Assembly: GCA_040766985.1 (NCBI GenBank)
Contig: JAXGPL010000016.1
Span: 1-61,619 of the forward strand
Reading direction: 5' to 3'
Length of the DNA: 61,619 nucleotides
Source of the DNA: JAXGPL01 sp040766985
GTDB lineage: Bacteria; Bacillota; Sulfobacillia; JAUYEG01
The translations under genes and the position numbers were made by a program. Each line of letters opens with the position of its first letter. Within the stretch, counting starts at the first letter, position 1. Positions 17,412 to 25,378 of this stretch are shown here, piece after piece. A model generated the notes under the pieces. The model made no database searches. It had not been told where the DNA came from and saw only the letters and a program-made list of their open reading frames with translations.

Positions 17412-18030
17412 TGTTAGCACCTTCCCGCTCCGATGCCTTGGCGGCGTACGTCTGGGACAGTTTGCGCCGCAGGATCTCCCGCGCCCGGAAAAGCCTGGTC
17501 TTGACGGTCCCCTGGGGGATGCCCAGGACGGACGCGATTTCGTCGTATGACAGGTCCTGCACGTGGCGAAGGACCACTACAACCTTGTACTTTGGCGGCA
17601 GCGACGAGATCGCCGCCTGTGTGTCCTCGCGGATCTCCGTCGATTCGTAGACCTTGTCCGGCGAATTGGTCCAGTCGGCGACCTGCTGCGGTATATCACC
17701 ATCGGGACCAACCGGCTCGTCCAACGAAACCACCGGATGGCGCAATTTGCGTAACCGGTCGAGGCAGAGATTGGACGCGATCTTGTAGATCCAGGGCGAG
17801 AATCGCTCTTCCAGCCGGAAGGTATCGATCGCCCGGTATGTGTGCAGGAAGGTTTCCTGGGCGATGTCCTCCGCTTCCTCGCGGTTGGCAAGCATGCGGT
17901 AAGCCAGGTTGTAGATCTTGTCCTGGTAGCGCTCGACGATGGCCGCGAAGGACTCCTCGTCGCCCTGCCTGATGCGGCGGACGAGTTCTTCGTCTGCAAC
18001 CTGGTTCTGCCTGCGCCTAAGCAACTGCAT
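17401..18030 (-). CDS. ECF-type RNA polymerase sigma factor
   Basis: A 209-residue ECF sigma factor of the SigW/RpoE type. Region 2 (FAAIVERYQDKIYNLAYRML, then EDIAQETFLHTYRAI) and region 4 (LPPKYKVVVVLRHVQDLSYDEIASVLGIPQGTVKTRLFRARE) are complete. ATG 18030 lies two bases after the stop of the gdt1-like gene. Its 3' end overlaps the anti-sigma start, the usual regulatory pairing. Confidence 0.93.
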   Translation of the reverse strand: MQLLRRRQNQVADEELVRRIRQGDEESFAAIVERYQDKIYNLAYRMLANREEAEDIAQETFLHTYRAIDTFRLEERFSPWIYKIASNLCLDRLRKLRHPVVSLDEPVGPDGDIPQQVADWTNSPDKVYESTEIREDTQAAISSLPPKYKVVVVLRHVQDLSYDEIASVLGIPQGTVKTRLFRAREILRRKLSQTYAAKASEREGANSEM

Positions 18031-18032
18031 GG

Positions 18033-18308
18033 TCAGGACCTGCCGAACACCAGGAGGGCTCCGATGACCATGAAGAAGACTCCCGAGATGGTGCGGATGT
18101 ATTGAGCGGGCACGTACCGGCTGATGATGCCGCCGACCAGAACGCCGAGCAACGAGGTCAGGGTAAGCGCGGCCGCGGCGCCGACAAAGACCGCAAGCGG
18201 GGCCTTCGTCTGCGCAGAAAGGGCCATGGTCGTGAGCTGGGTTTTGTCACCAAGCTCAGCGAGAAAGATGAGGCCCAGGGTAGTCCAGAGAACTCTCCAG
18301 TCCAACAA
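18033..18308 (-). CDS. GDT1/TMEM165 (UPF0016) family membrane protein, half-size
   Basis: A 91-residue protein with three hydrophobic segments and one copy of the family signature ELGDKTQLTTMALSA (residues 18-32). Full-length members have two such repeats, about 190 residues, and act in Mn2+/Ca2+ export or homeostasis; this single-repeat version would have to dimerize. The start is TTG 18308 behind AGGGGGAG. It is the first gene of the ECF sigma operon, suggesting that the sigma circuit touches metal homeostasis. Confidence 0.85.
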   Translation of the reverse strand: MLDWRVLWTTLGLIFLAELGDKTQLTTMALSAQTKAPLAVFVGAAAALTLTSLLGVLVGGIISRYVPAQYIRTISGVFFMVIGALLVFGRS

Positions 18309-18362
18309 GCGCTCCCCCTGAGTGCTCTGCCATTTAGGTATGGGGACAGGCAGTCACACTAA

Positions 18363-19421
18363 TCAGTTTAACACACTAGCTCCCGCGGCACGGGAAACGA
18401 TACGCCGGCCGCACGTCGCGCATGAATCGCCGCGGAGTCCGTCCGGCGAAACACGGTACCCGTCCCGCCTGATCGCCGTCGAACCGCAGCCGGGGCAGAC
18501 GGTGTCGAGCCCCTCGCCCGCCAGTGCGTTGCCGATATAGACATAGTCCAGTCTCTCAAGGGCAATGCTCCTGGCCATGGCCAGCGTCGACAGGGGCGTC
18601 GGCCCCGGCTCTGCCATCCGGTAGTTAGGGAAATACCGCGAAAAGTGCAGGGGAATCCCCGGATCGATTGCCCCTAGCCAGTCAACCAGCTGCCGTACTT
18701 CCGCGGGGTCGTCATTCAGCCCCGGGACGAGCAGGGTGGTCACTTCGACGTGTACCCCGGCGGCGTGCGCGAGCTCGACCGTCCGCAGGACCGGCGCAAG
18801 CCGCCCGTGACAGACCTGCCGGTAAAACTCGTCTGTAAACGCCTTGACGTCGATGTTCATGGCGTCGACCAACGGCAGCAGCTCACGTAGCGGCTCTTCC
18901 GTCACAAACCCGTTAGTGACGAGGACGTTGGCCAGGCCGCGCCGCCGTACCTCCCTGGCCGTGTCATAGACGTACTCCCACCAAACCAGCGGCTCCGAGT
19001 ACGTGTAGGCGATGCCGATCGAGCGCCTCCCGCCGTTGACTGCGGCCCCTGCGAGCCGAGCCGCGTCCGCCGGGCCGAGGTACCGCGTCGGCGCCTCGGA
19101 CTGGGAGATCTGCCAGTTCTGGCAGAAACCGCACCCGAGGTTGCACCCGACCGTGCCCGCCGAAAAGATGACAGACCCCGGCATGAAGTGGTAGAGCGGT
19201 TTCTTCTCGATCGGGTCGTAGCCGCAGGACGAGACCATCCCGTAGCTGGTAGCACGAAGCGTGCCACTGACGTTCCGGCGGTAACGGCAGATGCCCCGGC
19301 CACCGGGCCTGATCCGGCAGACCTGCGGGCACAGCTCGCACTGGACCGTCTGCGGCGGCTGGGCATCGGGCAGGGGGTGCCACCACCTTGCCGGGGCTGG
19401 CTGCGGCTGCTCTTCCGTCAA
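18363..19421 (-). CDS. amrS: AmmeMemoRadiSam system radical SAM protein
   Basis: A 352-residue radical SAM protein of the AmrS / PflA-like group. The cluster motif CNLGCGFC (CxxxCxxC) is at about residues 93-100. Extra cysteines occur at the N-terminus (CELCPQVC) and the C-terminus (CPGCGS... CATCG), suggesting further metal sites. The start TTG 19421 overlaps the stop of the Memo/AMMECR1 gene (TTGA). The family is defined by its co-occurrence with the A and B proteins; its reaction is unknown. Confidence 0.9.
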   Translation of the reverse strand: MTEEQPQPAPARWWHPLPDAQPPQTVQCELCPQVCRIRPGGRGICRYRRNVSGTLRATSYGMVSSCGYDPIEKKPLYHFMPGSVIFSAGTVGCNLGCGFCQNWQISQSEAPTRYLGPADAARLAGAAVNGGRRSIGIAYTYSEPLVWWEYVYDTAREVRRRGLANVLVTNGFVTEEPLRELLPLVDAMNIDVKAFTDEFYRQVCHGRLAPVLRTVELAHAAGVHVEVTTLLVPGLNDDPAEVRQLVDWLGAIDPGIPLHFSRYFPNYRMAEPGPTPLSTLAMARSIALERLDYVYIGNALAGEGLDTVCPGCGSTAIRRDGYRVSPDGLRGDSCATCGRRIVSRAAGASVLN

Positions 19422-20830
19422 TGATACCTCACCACTTCAAACCGGTATAACTTGAGGCCGGGGTCGCGTGGGCTGAGCCCGGCCTTTTGTGCGGCGATCG
19501 AAATCTGCTGGTCCACGCTTTCTACCCCGTCGAGGTCCGGCAGCAGCAGGCCACGCCTGGGGCCGCGTTCGACAATGACCCCGTAGCGTTTGGGGTCGAG
19601 TTGCACACGATCCGCCACTGGTTCGGGCTTGCCGAGGACATCCACCGAGATCTCCAGGTCCGCGAGTTCAGACGGATGGATCGCGGTAAAGCGAGGGTCC
19701 TCCGTTGCCGCGGCGATTGCGTTGTGCACGACCTCGGCGTTGAGCGTGTCCCGGGTGGGGCCGATCGTGCCGATGCAGCCCCTCAGGTTACCATGAAAGT
19801 GCAGCGACACGAAAGCTCCGGCCGCGGCGGGAAGCCCTTCGCCAACCGGGGAGGCGGGCGGCCGGATGACCGTGCCGTCGCGCACGTAGGTCTCAATCGT
19901 GCGTCGGGCAAGGGCAACGAGAGGATGCTCGCCCCCGGTGCCAGCGGACTGCGCTTCTCCTTGGGCTTCCCTATCGGACTCGCCTCCGCCGCTTCCCGCA
20001 TCAAACGCGACCACTCCATATCCGACCCCAAACGGCCCCTCGTAGGAGAGCACCGTCGGAACCAGGCCCGCTGCGGTCACCGCGCCGAACATGATCGCGA
20101 CCGGCCGGAGCCCGCATTCCCCGGCCGCCTCGATCAACTCGGGGTCCAGCGACAGCAGGGCCTCAGGGTCGTTCTTGGCCAGAGCATCTATGAGCGCACG
20201 GTCAAACTCCGCTCCGCGTGGGTCGTACCCGGCGGGCGCACCGGGTTTGAGCCGGTGTGATAGATCACCGCTCGCCAGTACTCCGACCGGAAAGCCGGCC
20301 TTTGCCGCGGCCCGGTGGATCACGCGCCCGAACGAAAAGCAGGCTTGAAGATCGGTGTACGCCATGCTCATCAGCAGAACCCGCCCGCCATAGCCGGCCT
20401 TGTCGAGGTAATACAGCGGAACAAGGGTCGCATAGTCCATCTCGGCGGTGCGGCCCCGACCGTGCCGCTCCGCGAAGTCGGTGACGGAGAGACCCTCGTC
20501 CTTGGCCTCGGCGGCAATCGCGGCGAGCAGGTCGGTGTCCGTCCGCAGGGACACCTGGACCTGTGGAGCGCCGAACTCGGCGAGGTCACCGACTACGGTC
20601 TGGTTGCCGAGCGCTACGAACGAATTGCGCATCACGGGCCCGTGCGGCCCGACCACGACCACAGTGCGGGGATTGGCTGCAACGAAGCGCTTGGCAAGGC
20701 CCGTGACCCCTTCCACGGTAGGCCGGGCTCTCGATAGCTCAGAACCGCCGACCTCGGGGATGATGATCGGTGGATGCGGCGACAGCCCGCCGACGATCAC
20801 GCCCTTGCGGACCGTTGTGTTGGCCGACAC
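19418..20830 (-). CDS. AmmeMemoRadiSam system fused protein B (Memo) and protein A (AMMECR1)
   Basis: A 470-residue two-domain protein. Residues about 10-270 form a Memo/MEMO1-like dioxygenase-fold domain (SPHPPIIIPEVGG, VVVGPHGPV, ASGDLSHRL with candidate metal-binding His). After a Gly/Glu-rich linker, residues about 295-470 form an AMMECR1 domain with its hallmark GNLRGCIGTIGP. The start is GTG 20830 behind GGAGGAGGG. A and B proteins are encoded separately in many organisms; here they are fused and overlap the radical SAM gene, so all three parts are translated together. The biochemical role is not established. Confidence 0.9.
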   Translation of the reverse strand: MSANTTVRKGVIVGGLSPHPPIIIPEVGGSELSRARPTVEGVTGLAKRFVAANPRTVVVVGPHGPVMRNSFVALGNQTVVGDLAEFGAPQVQVSLRTDTDLLAAIAAEAKDEGLSVTDFAERHGRGRTAEMDYATLVPLYYLDKAGYGGRVLLMSMAYTDLQACFSFGRVIHRAAAKAGFPVGVLASGDLSHRLKPGAPAGYDPRGAEFDRALIDALAKNDPEALLSLDPELIEAAGECGLRPVAIMFGAVTAAGLVPTVLSYEGPFGVGYGVVAFDAGSGGGESDREAQGEAQSAGTGGEHPLVALARRTIETYVRDGTVIRPPASPVGEGLPAAAGAFVSLHFHGNLRGCIGTIGPTRDTLNAEVVHNAIAAATEDPRFTAIHPSELADLEISVDVLGKPEPVADRVQLDPKRYGVIVERGPRRGLLLPDLDGVESVDQQISIAAQKAGLSPRDPGLKLYRFEVVRYH

Positions 20831-21732
20831 TTCGATCCCTCCTCCAACAATCGCGCCGCCTGTGGGCGACTGGGTAGGGTTTCGGGGTAAAAGGCAAGGC
20901 ATTCCTGCCCTGCAGCCAGTAGTCTGCCACGGGGGATTGGTTTGATGAAACCGTCAGGGCGTACTGCCGGCCGGCCGCAACGAATCGCGCAGGTAGGCGG
21001 CCAACCCCCTGCAGATCGCCCACGCCAGCCGCGTCTGCTCCCGGGGTCCTGCATCATCGCGAGGTCCTCGGCATTAGTCAGGAACCCCACCTCCACGCAC
21101 ACCGCCGGGACCTCGACGACCTTGAGCAGCAGTTGGTGCCGGTCCTTGGCCACCGCCCTGTCAACCCCGGTGACCTGGACCAGTTCGGCCTGGATGGCTT
21201 CGGCCAAGACCCGGTTTCGGTGGTCCTTCTCGTTGAAGAACACCTGCGCGCCGCGCCACCGCGACGACGAGAAACTGTTGGCGTGGATGCTGAGCATCAC
21301 CTCGGGACGGGCATCGGCAACCAGCGCTGCGCGCGCCAAAAGGTCAGTTCGCTTCTTCTGGCCGGGAATCGGCTGCGAGAGATCGGCGTCCTCGGTCCGG
21401 GTCATCACCACGGCGGCGCCGGCCTGCTCAAGCAGGTCGCGCAATTGCAGCCCGATAGCGAGCACGATGTGCTTTTCTGCGACGCCGCCGGCGCTCGCCC
21501 CGGGGTCGCACCCACCGTGGCCGGGATCCACGACGACCAGTTTGCCGGCGAGCGCCGAGACCGTCTCCGCGTCCACGCGCACTTGCGAATCGGGCTCGCG
21601 GCTCACGCCGAGCATTGGCCCGCCTGATGCCGCGAGCAGGCACAACACTGCAAACGCCAGCCCGATCCGCCCGAGGGTGCGACGGATGCCGAGGCCGGTT
21701 CTCCCATGCATGCCACAGTCCCGCATACCCAA
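20797..21732 (-). CDS. N-acetylmuramoyl-L-alanine amidase (Amidase_3), frameshifted near its C-terminus
   Basis: A CwlD/AmiC-type zinc amidase with an N-terminal signal or anchor (LGRIGLAFAVLCLLAAS) and the catalytic core: VVDPGHGGCDPG, EKHIVL, MTRTEDADLS, SIHANSF and VEVGFLTNAED. The start is uncertain (TTG 21732, ATG 21726 or later; no strong SD). After EDLAMMQDP the frame runs into unrelated sequence and ends at 20797, overlapping the next gene. In another frame the family ending continues as TRLAWAICRGLAAYLRD and stops at 20954-20956. One missing base in the C-run at 21041-21046 explains this. In Firmicutes such proteins act in spore cortex or wall remodelling. Confidence 0.8.
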   Translation of the reverse strand: MGMRDCGMHGRTGLGIRRTLGRIGLAFAVLCLLAASGGPMLGVSREPDSQVRVDAETVSALAGKLVVVDPGHGGCDPGASAGGVAEKHIVLAIGLQLRDLLEQAGAAVVMTRTEDADLSQPIPGQKKRTDLLARAALVADARPEVMLSIHANSFSSSRWRGAQVFFNEKDHRNRVLAEAIQAELVQVTGVDRAVAKDRHQLLLKVVEVPAVCVEVGFLTNAEDLAMMQDPGSRRGWRGRSAGGWPPTCAIRCGRPAVRPDGFIKPIPRGRLLAAGQECLAFYPETLPSRPQAARLLEEGSKCRPTQRSARA

Positions 21733-21806
21733 GGAGTATGAGCCTGCCGGAGCGGGGAGAACGCCCGGGGAGGTAAAGCGCAGGATAACTGCGAATCGAG
21801 CCCACA

Positions 21807-23255
21807 GTGCCGCAGCGGAGGTGGACCCCTCTGGACTTCACTGCTTCAGTCCGCGCAGGTCACGGACTCGGCATCAAAATCCGCCGCCGCCGCCACGAGT
21901 TAGGGTTAACACAGTCGGAACTCGGCGGCGACCGCTTTTCGAAGAGCTACGTGAGCCAGGTCGAGTCCGGCAAGGTGGCTCCGTCGCAGGAGGCTTTGGC
22001 ATACTTCGCGGCGCGCCTCGGCAGGCCGGAGACCTGGTTTCTCACCGATATGCAGGACTCGATCGGCCGCATCCGGCTGCACCTGTCGGACGTCCAACTC
22101 AGCCTCCGAAACGGCGAGCATGACCAGGCTGCGCAGAGCCTCCGCGAAGCCGCCCGCCTCGCCATGGACCTTGATGATGAATTCGAGCTTGCCCGGGTCC
22201 ACGAAAACGCCGGGCACCTCTACCTGTCCGCGGGTGACACGAGCTCGGCCGTGCTGGCCTATCGCGAAGCCGCGGCCCTGCATCGCCGGACCCGCAGCAG
22301 CGAGGGTCTGGTCGGCTGTATCTGTTCTCTGGCCAACGCGCTCCTGGCAGACGGGGCTCACGAATCCGCGCAATTGGAGCTCCAGGAGGCACGCAACGTC
22401 TGTGCTGCTAAGGGGGTCCGCGACCCTTTGCTGCTCGGGCGCGTTGACTTGGTCGCCGGGTGTGTCGCACTGGCCTCCGGAAACCACGACTCCGCCCGCC
22501 GGCTGCTTGAAGACGCCTTAGGCACGTTCGGCGGCAGAGACCTCGCGGGAGTAGGCGAAACCCACATGGCCTTGGGCTCGCTCTGCGCGGCGACGGACGA
22601 CTGGGCGGGCGCGAGGCTGCACTTCGAGCGCGCTCTGGCCCGTCTCGACGGAGTCGCATCGCCCGCCGTCATCGCCGCCGCCAACCGCAGGATGGCCGAA
22701 AGCTGCTGCCATCTCGGCGAATGGGAACGGGCGGCGGCCACGGTCCGGCAGGCCGGAGCTCTCAGCGCCGGCCTCGGCGACGCACGCGGCGTAGCCTGGG
22801 CAACGGTGCGCCTTGCCGACCTGCACTTGGAGTTGGGCCGGATCGAGGAAGCCAGAGGCGCTGCGGTCGAAGCCGCATCCCTGCTGGGCTACGACGCCAC
22901 CGGCTCGGCAGGGCTCGCGCCTGGACCCGAGTTGTCCTGGCGCAAGCTCTATGTCGCGGTACTTGCACGGGTGTTCTCAGCGCTGGCTTCGGCGGGCAAT
23001 CAGCATGCCCTGGCGGCAAAGCATCTGGAACACGGGGCTCGCGCAATACAGGACGTACCTGAAGGGCTGCTGCTTCAGGTCCGGGTCTTGCACGAACAGG
23101 CTGCCACCCTAACGGTGCTCGGCCGGTCCGCCGAGGCAAGCGCATGCTACCGTCGTGCCCTCGCAGAGCTTGAAGCCGGCTGGCCGGGGCCTAGGCCGGC
23201 CGTCCTGGACTACCTCGATATAACGCGCGTGCCTTCCCCGCTGTGGTTCCGGTAA
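21807..23255 (+). CDS. HTH-TPR cytoplasmic regulator
   Basis: A 482-residue protein with an N-terminal XRE HTH (IKIRRRRHELGLTQSELGGD... YVSQVESG, about residues 23-60) followed by nine to ten TPR-like repeats (AGHLYLSAGDTSSAVLAYREA, ... ALAELEAGW). This is the architecture of peptide-sensing RRNPP regulators and of related sporulation regulators in Bacillota. The start is unclear: GTG 21807 opens the frame, and the GGAGGTG at 21819 lies after it without an obvious ATG/GTG/TTG downstream. No signal-peptide gene is adjacent. It is divergent from the amidase gene. Confidence 0.8.
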   Translation: MPQRRWTPLDFTASVRAGHGLGIKIRRRRHELGLTQSELGGDRFSKSYVSQVESGKVAPSQEALAYFAARLGRPETWFLTDMQDSIGRIRLHLSDVQLSLRNGEHDQAAQSLREAARLAMDLDDEFELARVHENAGHLYLSAGDTSSAVLAYREAAALHRRTRSSEGLVGCICSLANALLADGAHESAQLELQEARNVCAAKGVRDPLLLGRVDLVAGCVALASGNHDSARRLLEDALGTFGGRDLAGVGETHMALGSLCAATDDWAGARLHFERALARLDGVASPAVIAAANRRMAESCCHLGEWERAAATVRQAGALSAGLGDARGVAWATVRLADLHLELGRIEEARGAAVEAASLLGYDATGSAGLAPGPELSWRKLYVAVLARVFSALASAGNQHALAAKHLEHGARAIQDVPEGLLLQVRVLHEQAATLTVLGRSAEASACYRRALAELEAGWPGPRPAVLDYLDITRVPSPLWFR

Positions 23256-23274
23256 CCGCAGAAGAAGCCCCGGA

Positions 23275-23342
23275 GCATACGCAGGGCAGCCTGTCCTGTA
23301 CAGGCAGGCTGCCCGAATAGCTGAATCGCGCTTGGCGTATGC
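23275..23342. terminator. Long hairpin between convergent genes
   Basis: An inner hairpin at 23284-23314 (GGGCAGCCTG t CCTG / CAGG CAGGCTGCCC) is enclosed by an outer pair GCATACGC (23275-23282) and GCGTATGC (23335-23342). It separates the plus-strand HTH-TPR gene from minus-strand rpsI, so it likely terminates one or both transcripts, although no long U-run follows. Confidence 0.6.
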
Positions 23343-23360
23343 CCGGCGAACCGATAGGCT

Positions 23361-23753
23361 CTAGCGCTTGGAGAACTGCGGCGCCTTGCGGGCCTTCTTT
23401 AGTCCGTACTTGCGGCGCTCTTTGACGCGCGGGTCGCGGGTCAGGAATCCGGCCTTCTTCAGAGCGTGACGCAGGTCGTGGTCCATCCGCGTCAGGGCGC
23501 GGGCGATGCCGTGCCGGATCGCTCCCGCCTGCCCGGAAATGCCGCCGCCGTGGACCTTGATGATGGCCCCAAAGCGTCCCTCTGTCTCGGTTACGCGGAA
23601 CGGCATCTCGAGCTGATCGCGCAGCGCCTGCAGCGGGAAGTAGACGTCCACGGGCTTGCCGTTGATCACAATCTCACCGGGGCCGGAGAGCAGGCGAACG
23701 CGTGCAACCGCGCTCTTGCGGCGGCCGGTGGCGCTTACGTTAGCTTCAGCCAA
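23361..23753 (-). CDS. rpsI: 30S ribosomal protein S9
   Basis: 130 residues, full length. The S9 features are TGRRKSAVARVRL, the central GGGISGQAGAIRHGIARAL and the basic C-terminal tail KKARKAPQFSKR that reaches the P-site tRNA. TTG 23753 follows GTGAGGTG. It is paired with rplM, 21 bp upstream, as in most bacteria. Confidence 0.97.
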   Translation of the reverse strand: MAEANVSATGRRKSAVARVRLLSGPGEIVINGKPVDVYFPLQALRDQLEMPFRVTETEGRFGAIIKVHGGGISGQAGAIRHGIARALTRMDHDLRHALKKAGFLTRDPRVKERRKYGLKKARKAPQFSKR

Positions 23754-23774
23754 AAATCACACCTCACTTGCAGA

Positions 23775-24209
23775 CTACGCGTTTATCTCGAGCGGCTCGG
23801 GTTTCTGCGCCTGATGCGGATGCTCCGGCCCGCCGTAGACCTTTAGCTTGCGTACAAGCTTGCGGCCGAGCCGGTTGTGGGGAAGCATGCCCTTGACTGC
23901 CCGCTCGATGGCCCGCTCGGGGTGTGTCTGGAGCAGCCTCTCGTAGTTCATGACCTTGAGTCCACCGGGGTAGCCCGAGTGGCGGAAAAAGAGCTTGTCG
24001 CGCATCTTGTTGCCGGTCAGGACAATGCGCGCGGCGTTTACGACGATGACGAAATCACCAGTGTCCATGTGGGGAGTGTAAATCGGCTTGTGCTTGCCCC
24101 GCAGAACCTTGGCGACCTCTGTGGCCAGGCGCCCGAGGGTCTTGCCCTCTGCGTCAACGACATACCATTTGCGATCGATGTCTGGAAGCTTAGCAGTGTA
24201 GGTCGACAA
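23775..24209 (-). CDS. rplM: 50S ribosomal protein L13
   Basis: 144 residues, full length; WYVVDAEGKTLGRLATEVA and the GMLPHNRLGRKLVRKL segment are diagnostic. TTG 24209 follows AAGGAGGG. It forms the rplM-rpsI pair, here at the far end of the long ribosomal block after truA. Confidence 0.97.
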   Translation of the reverse strand: MSTYTAKLPDIDRKWYVVDAEGKTLGRLATEVAKVLRGKHKPIYTPHMDTGDFVIVVNAARIVLTGNKMRDKLFFRHSGYPGGLKVMNYERLLQTHPERAIERAVKGMLPHNRLGRKLVRKLKVYGGPEHPHQAQKPEPLEINA

Positions 24210-24282
24210 GGTATCAACCCTCCTTGGTGCGCCCGGTATTTGGTGGCCCGTCTAACAGGCCTTGAAGACATACGCATATATT

Positions 24283-24606
24283 CTAGGACACGGTGCCAAG
24301 CGTGTCAACCAAACGTTGTTGCGCCGTAACCGGCCCAACCCAGCGACGGAACAAGCGTAACACAGCCAGACCGATCCAACGCCTCTCCTTATGAAACCTG
24401 GGGCCCCTACCGTACCCGGTGGGCCACAGGCCGTCCGAACCGTCAGCCTGCTGCCTTCGGCAAATGGCCCTGGCCCCCGGCGATTCCCATAGCGCTTCAA
24501 TTGGGCCGGGGTCCTGTCCCAACAGGTCACGGCGGACGAAGTAGCCGAGCGACTCCGATGCGCCAGCGGCTAGCTGCGGCAGCGGGTCAAACCGGAGTAC
24601 CGGCAT
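24283..24606 (-). CDS. Hypothetical protein, possibly a degenerate fragment
   Basis: A 107-residue frame starting at ATG 24606 inside the end of truA, with GAGGG upstream. The text YFVRRDLLGQDPGPIEALWESP... ICRRQQADGS... WP resembles the repeat edge of prenyltransferase/squalene-cyclase-like alpha-toroid proteins (a QxxDGSW motif), but only this piece is present and the C-terminus (RRWIGLAVLRLFRRWVG) matches nothing I recognise. It may be the remnant of a larger gene between truA and rplM. Confidence 0.4.
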   Translation of the reverse strand: MPVLRFDPLPQLAAGASESLGYFVRRDLLGQDPGPIEALWESPGARAICRRQQADGSDGLWPTGYGRGPRFHKERRWIGLAVLRLFRRWVGPVTAQQRLVDTLGTVS

Positions 24607-25378
24607 AGTCAACCCTCACCAGGCATAGCCCGTGTGCCGGAAGCGTAGGTCCCGCGGCTCTGCGGTCGCGGCCGGCAACGATTTCGGCGATGCGGGCCGG
24701 ATCAAATCGGCCCCGGCCAACCTCGACCAGCGTCCCGGCGATCACCCGGACCATGTGATATAGGAAACCATCCGCCCTAACCACGATCTGCGCCGCCGGG
24801 ATCCCCGCAAACGGCGGCTCGGCATAAGTGAACGCCTCAACCCTGCAGAGGCCCACCGTGCGGGTCGCGTCCTTGACGGGCCGCCCCACATCCTGAAACG
24901 CCGAGAAATCGTGTGCTCCCTCGATTGCGCGCGCACCCGCCGCCATTGCCGTGAGGTCCAGAGCACCCGGCGTCCACAACGCATATCGCGCTAGGAGCGC
25001 CTGCCGGGTCTTTCCGTTGAATCCAAGCAAGGTATAGGCGTATTCCTTACCGGCCGCGTCAAAGCGGGGATGAAACGCCGGCGACACCTCTTCCGTCGAC
25101 ACAGCGCTGACGTCGCCAGGCAGGTTGGCATTGAGGGCCGCGGCAACGCGCTCGCTCGGAATCGTGCCGGCGGTATCGAATGCAATGACCTGCCCCAGTG
25201 CGTGGACCCCTGCGTCCGTGCGGCCCGCGGCCGCAAAGCGCTTCGGCAGCCCTCCGGTGACAGCCTCAATGGCCGCGAACAGCACGTCCTGCACCGTCAC
25301 GAGGCCGCGGCCTTGGCGCTGAAAACCGTGGTACTCGGTACCGTCGTAACTCAGGACGACCTTGAGGCGCCGCATCAT
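24587..25378 (-). CDS. truA: tRNA pseudouridine(38-40) synthase
   Basis: 263 residues. TruA converts uridines 38-40 of tRNA anticodon stems to pseudouridine. The catalytic Asp lies in GRTDAGVHALGQ (about residues 51-62); SYDGTEYHGFQRQ and FLYHMVRVIAGTLVEVG are family boxes. The start ATG 25378 overlaps the ecfT stop (ATGA). The position after ecfT and before rplM-rpsI is the conserved Firmicutes order. Confidence 0.97.
   Translation of the reverse strand: MMRRLKVVLSYDGTEYHGFQRQGRGLVTVQDVLFAAIEAVTGGLPKRFAAAGRTDAGVHALGQVIAFDTAGTIPSERVAAALNANLPGDVSAVSTEEVSPAFHPRFDAAGKEYAYTLLGFNGKTRQALLARYALWTPGALDLTAMAAGARAIEGAHDFSAFQDVGRPVKDATRTVGLCRVEAFTYAEPPFAGIPAAQIVVRADGFLYHMVRVIAGTLVEVGRGRFDPARIAEIVAGRDRRAAGPTLPAHGLCLVRVDYAGTPV

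Noticed and set aside
24252..24530. Alternative minus-strand frame over the truA-rplM gap
   Set aside because: No start context and composition of a shadow frame; the frame 24283-24606 has the better SD and a more protein-like sequence.
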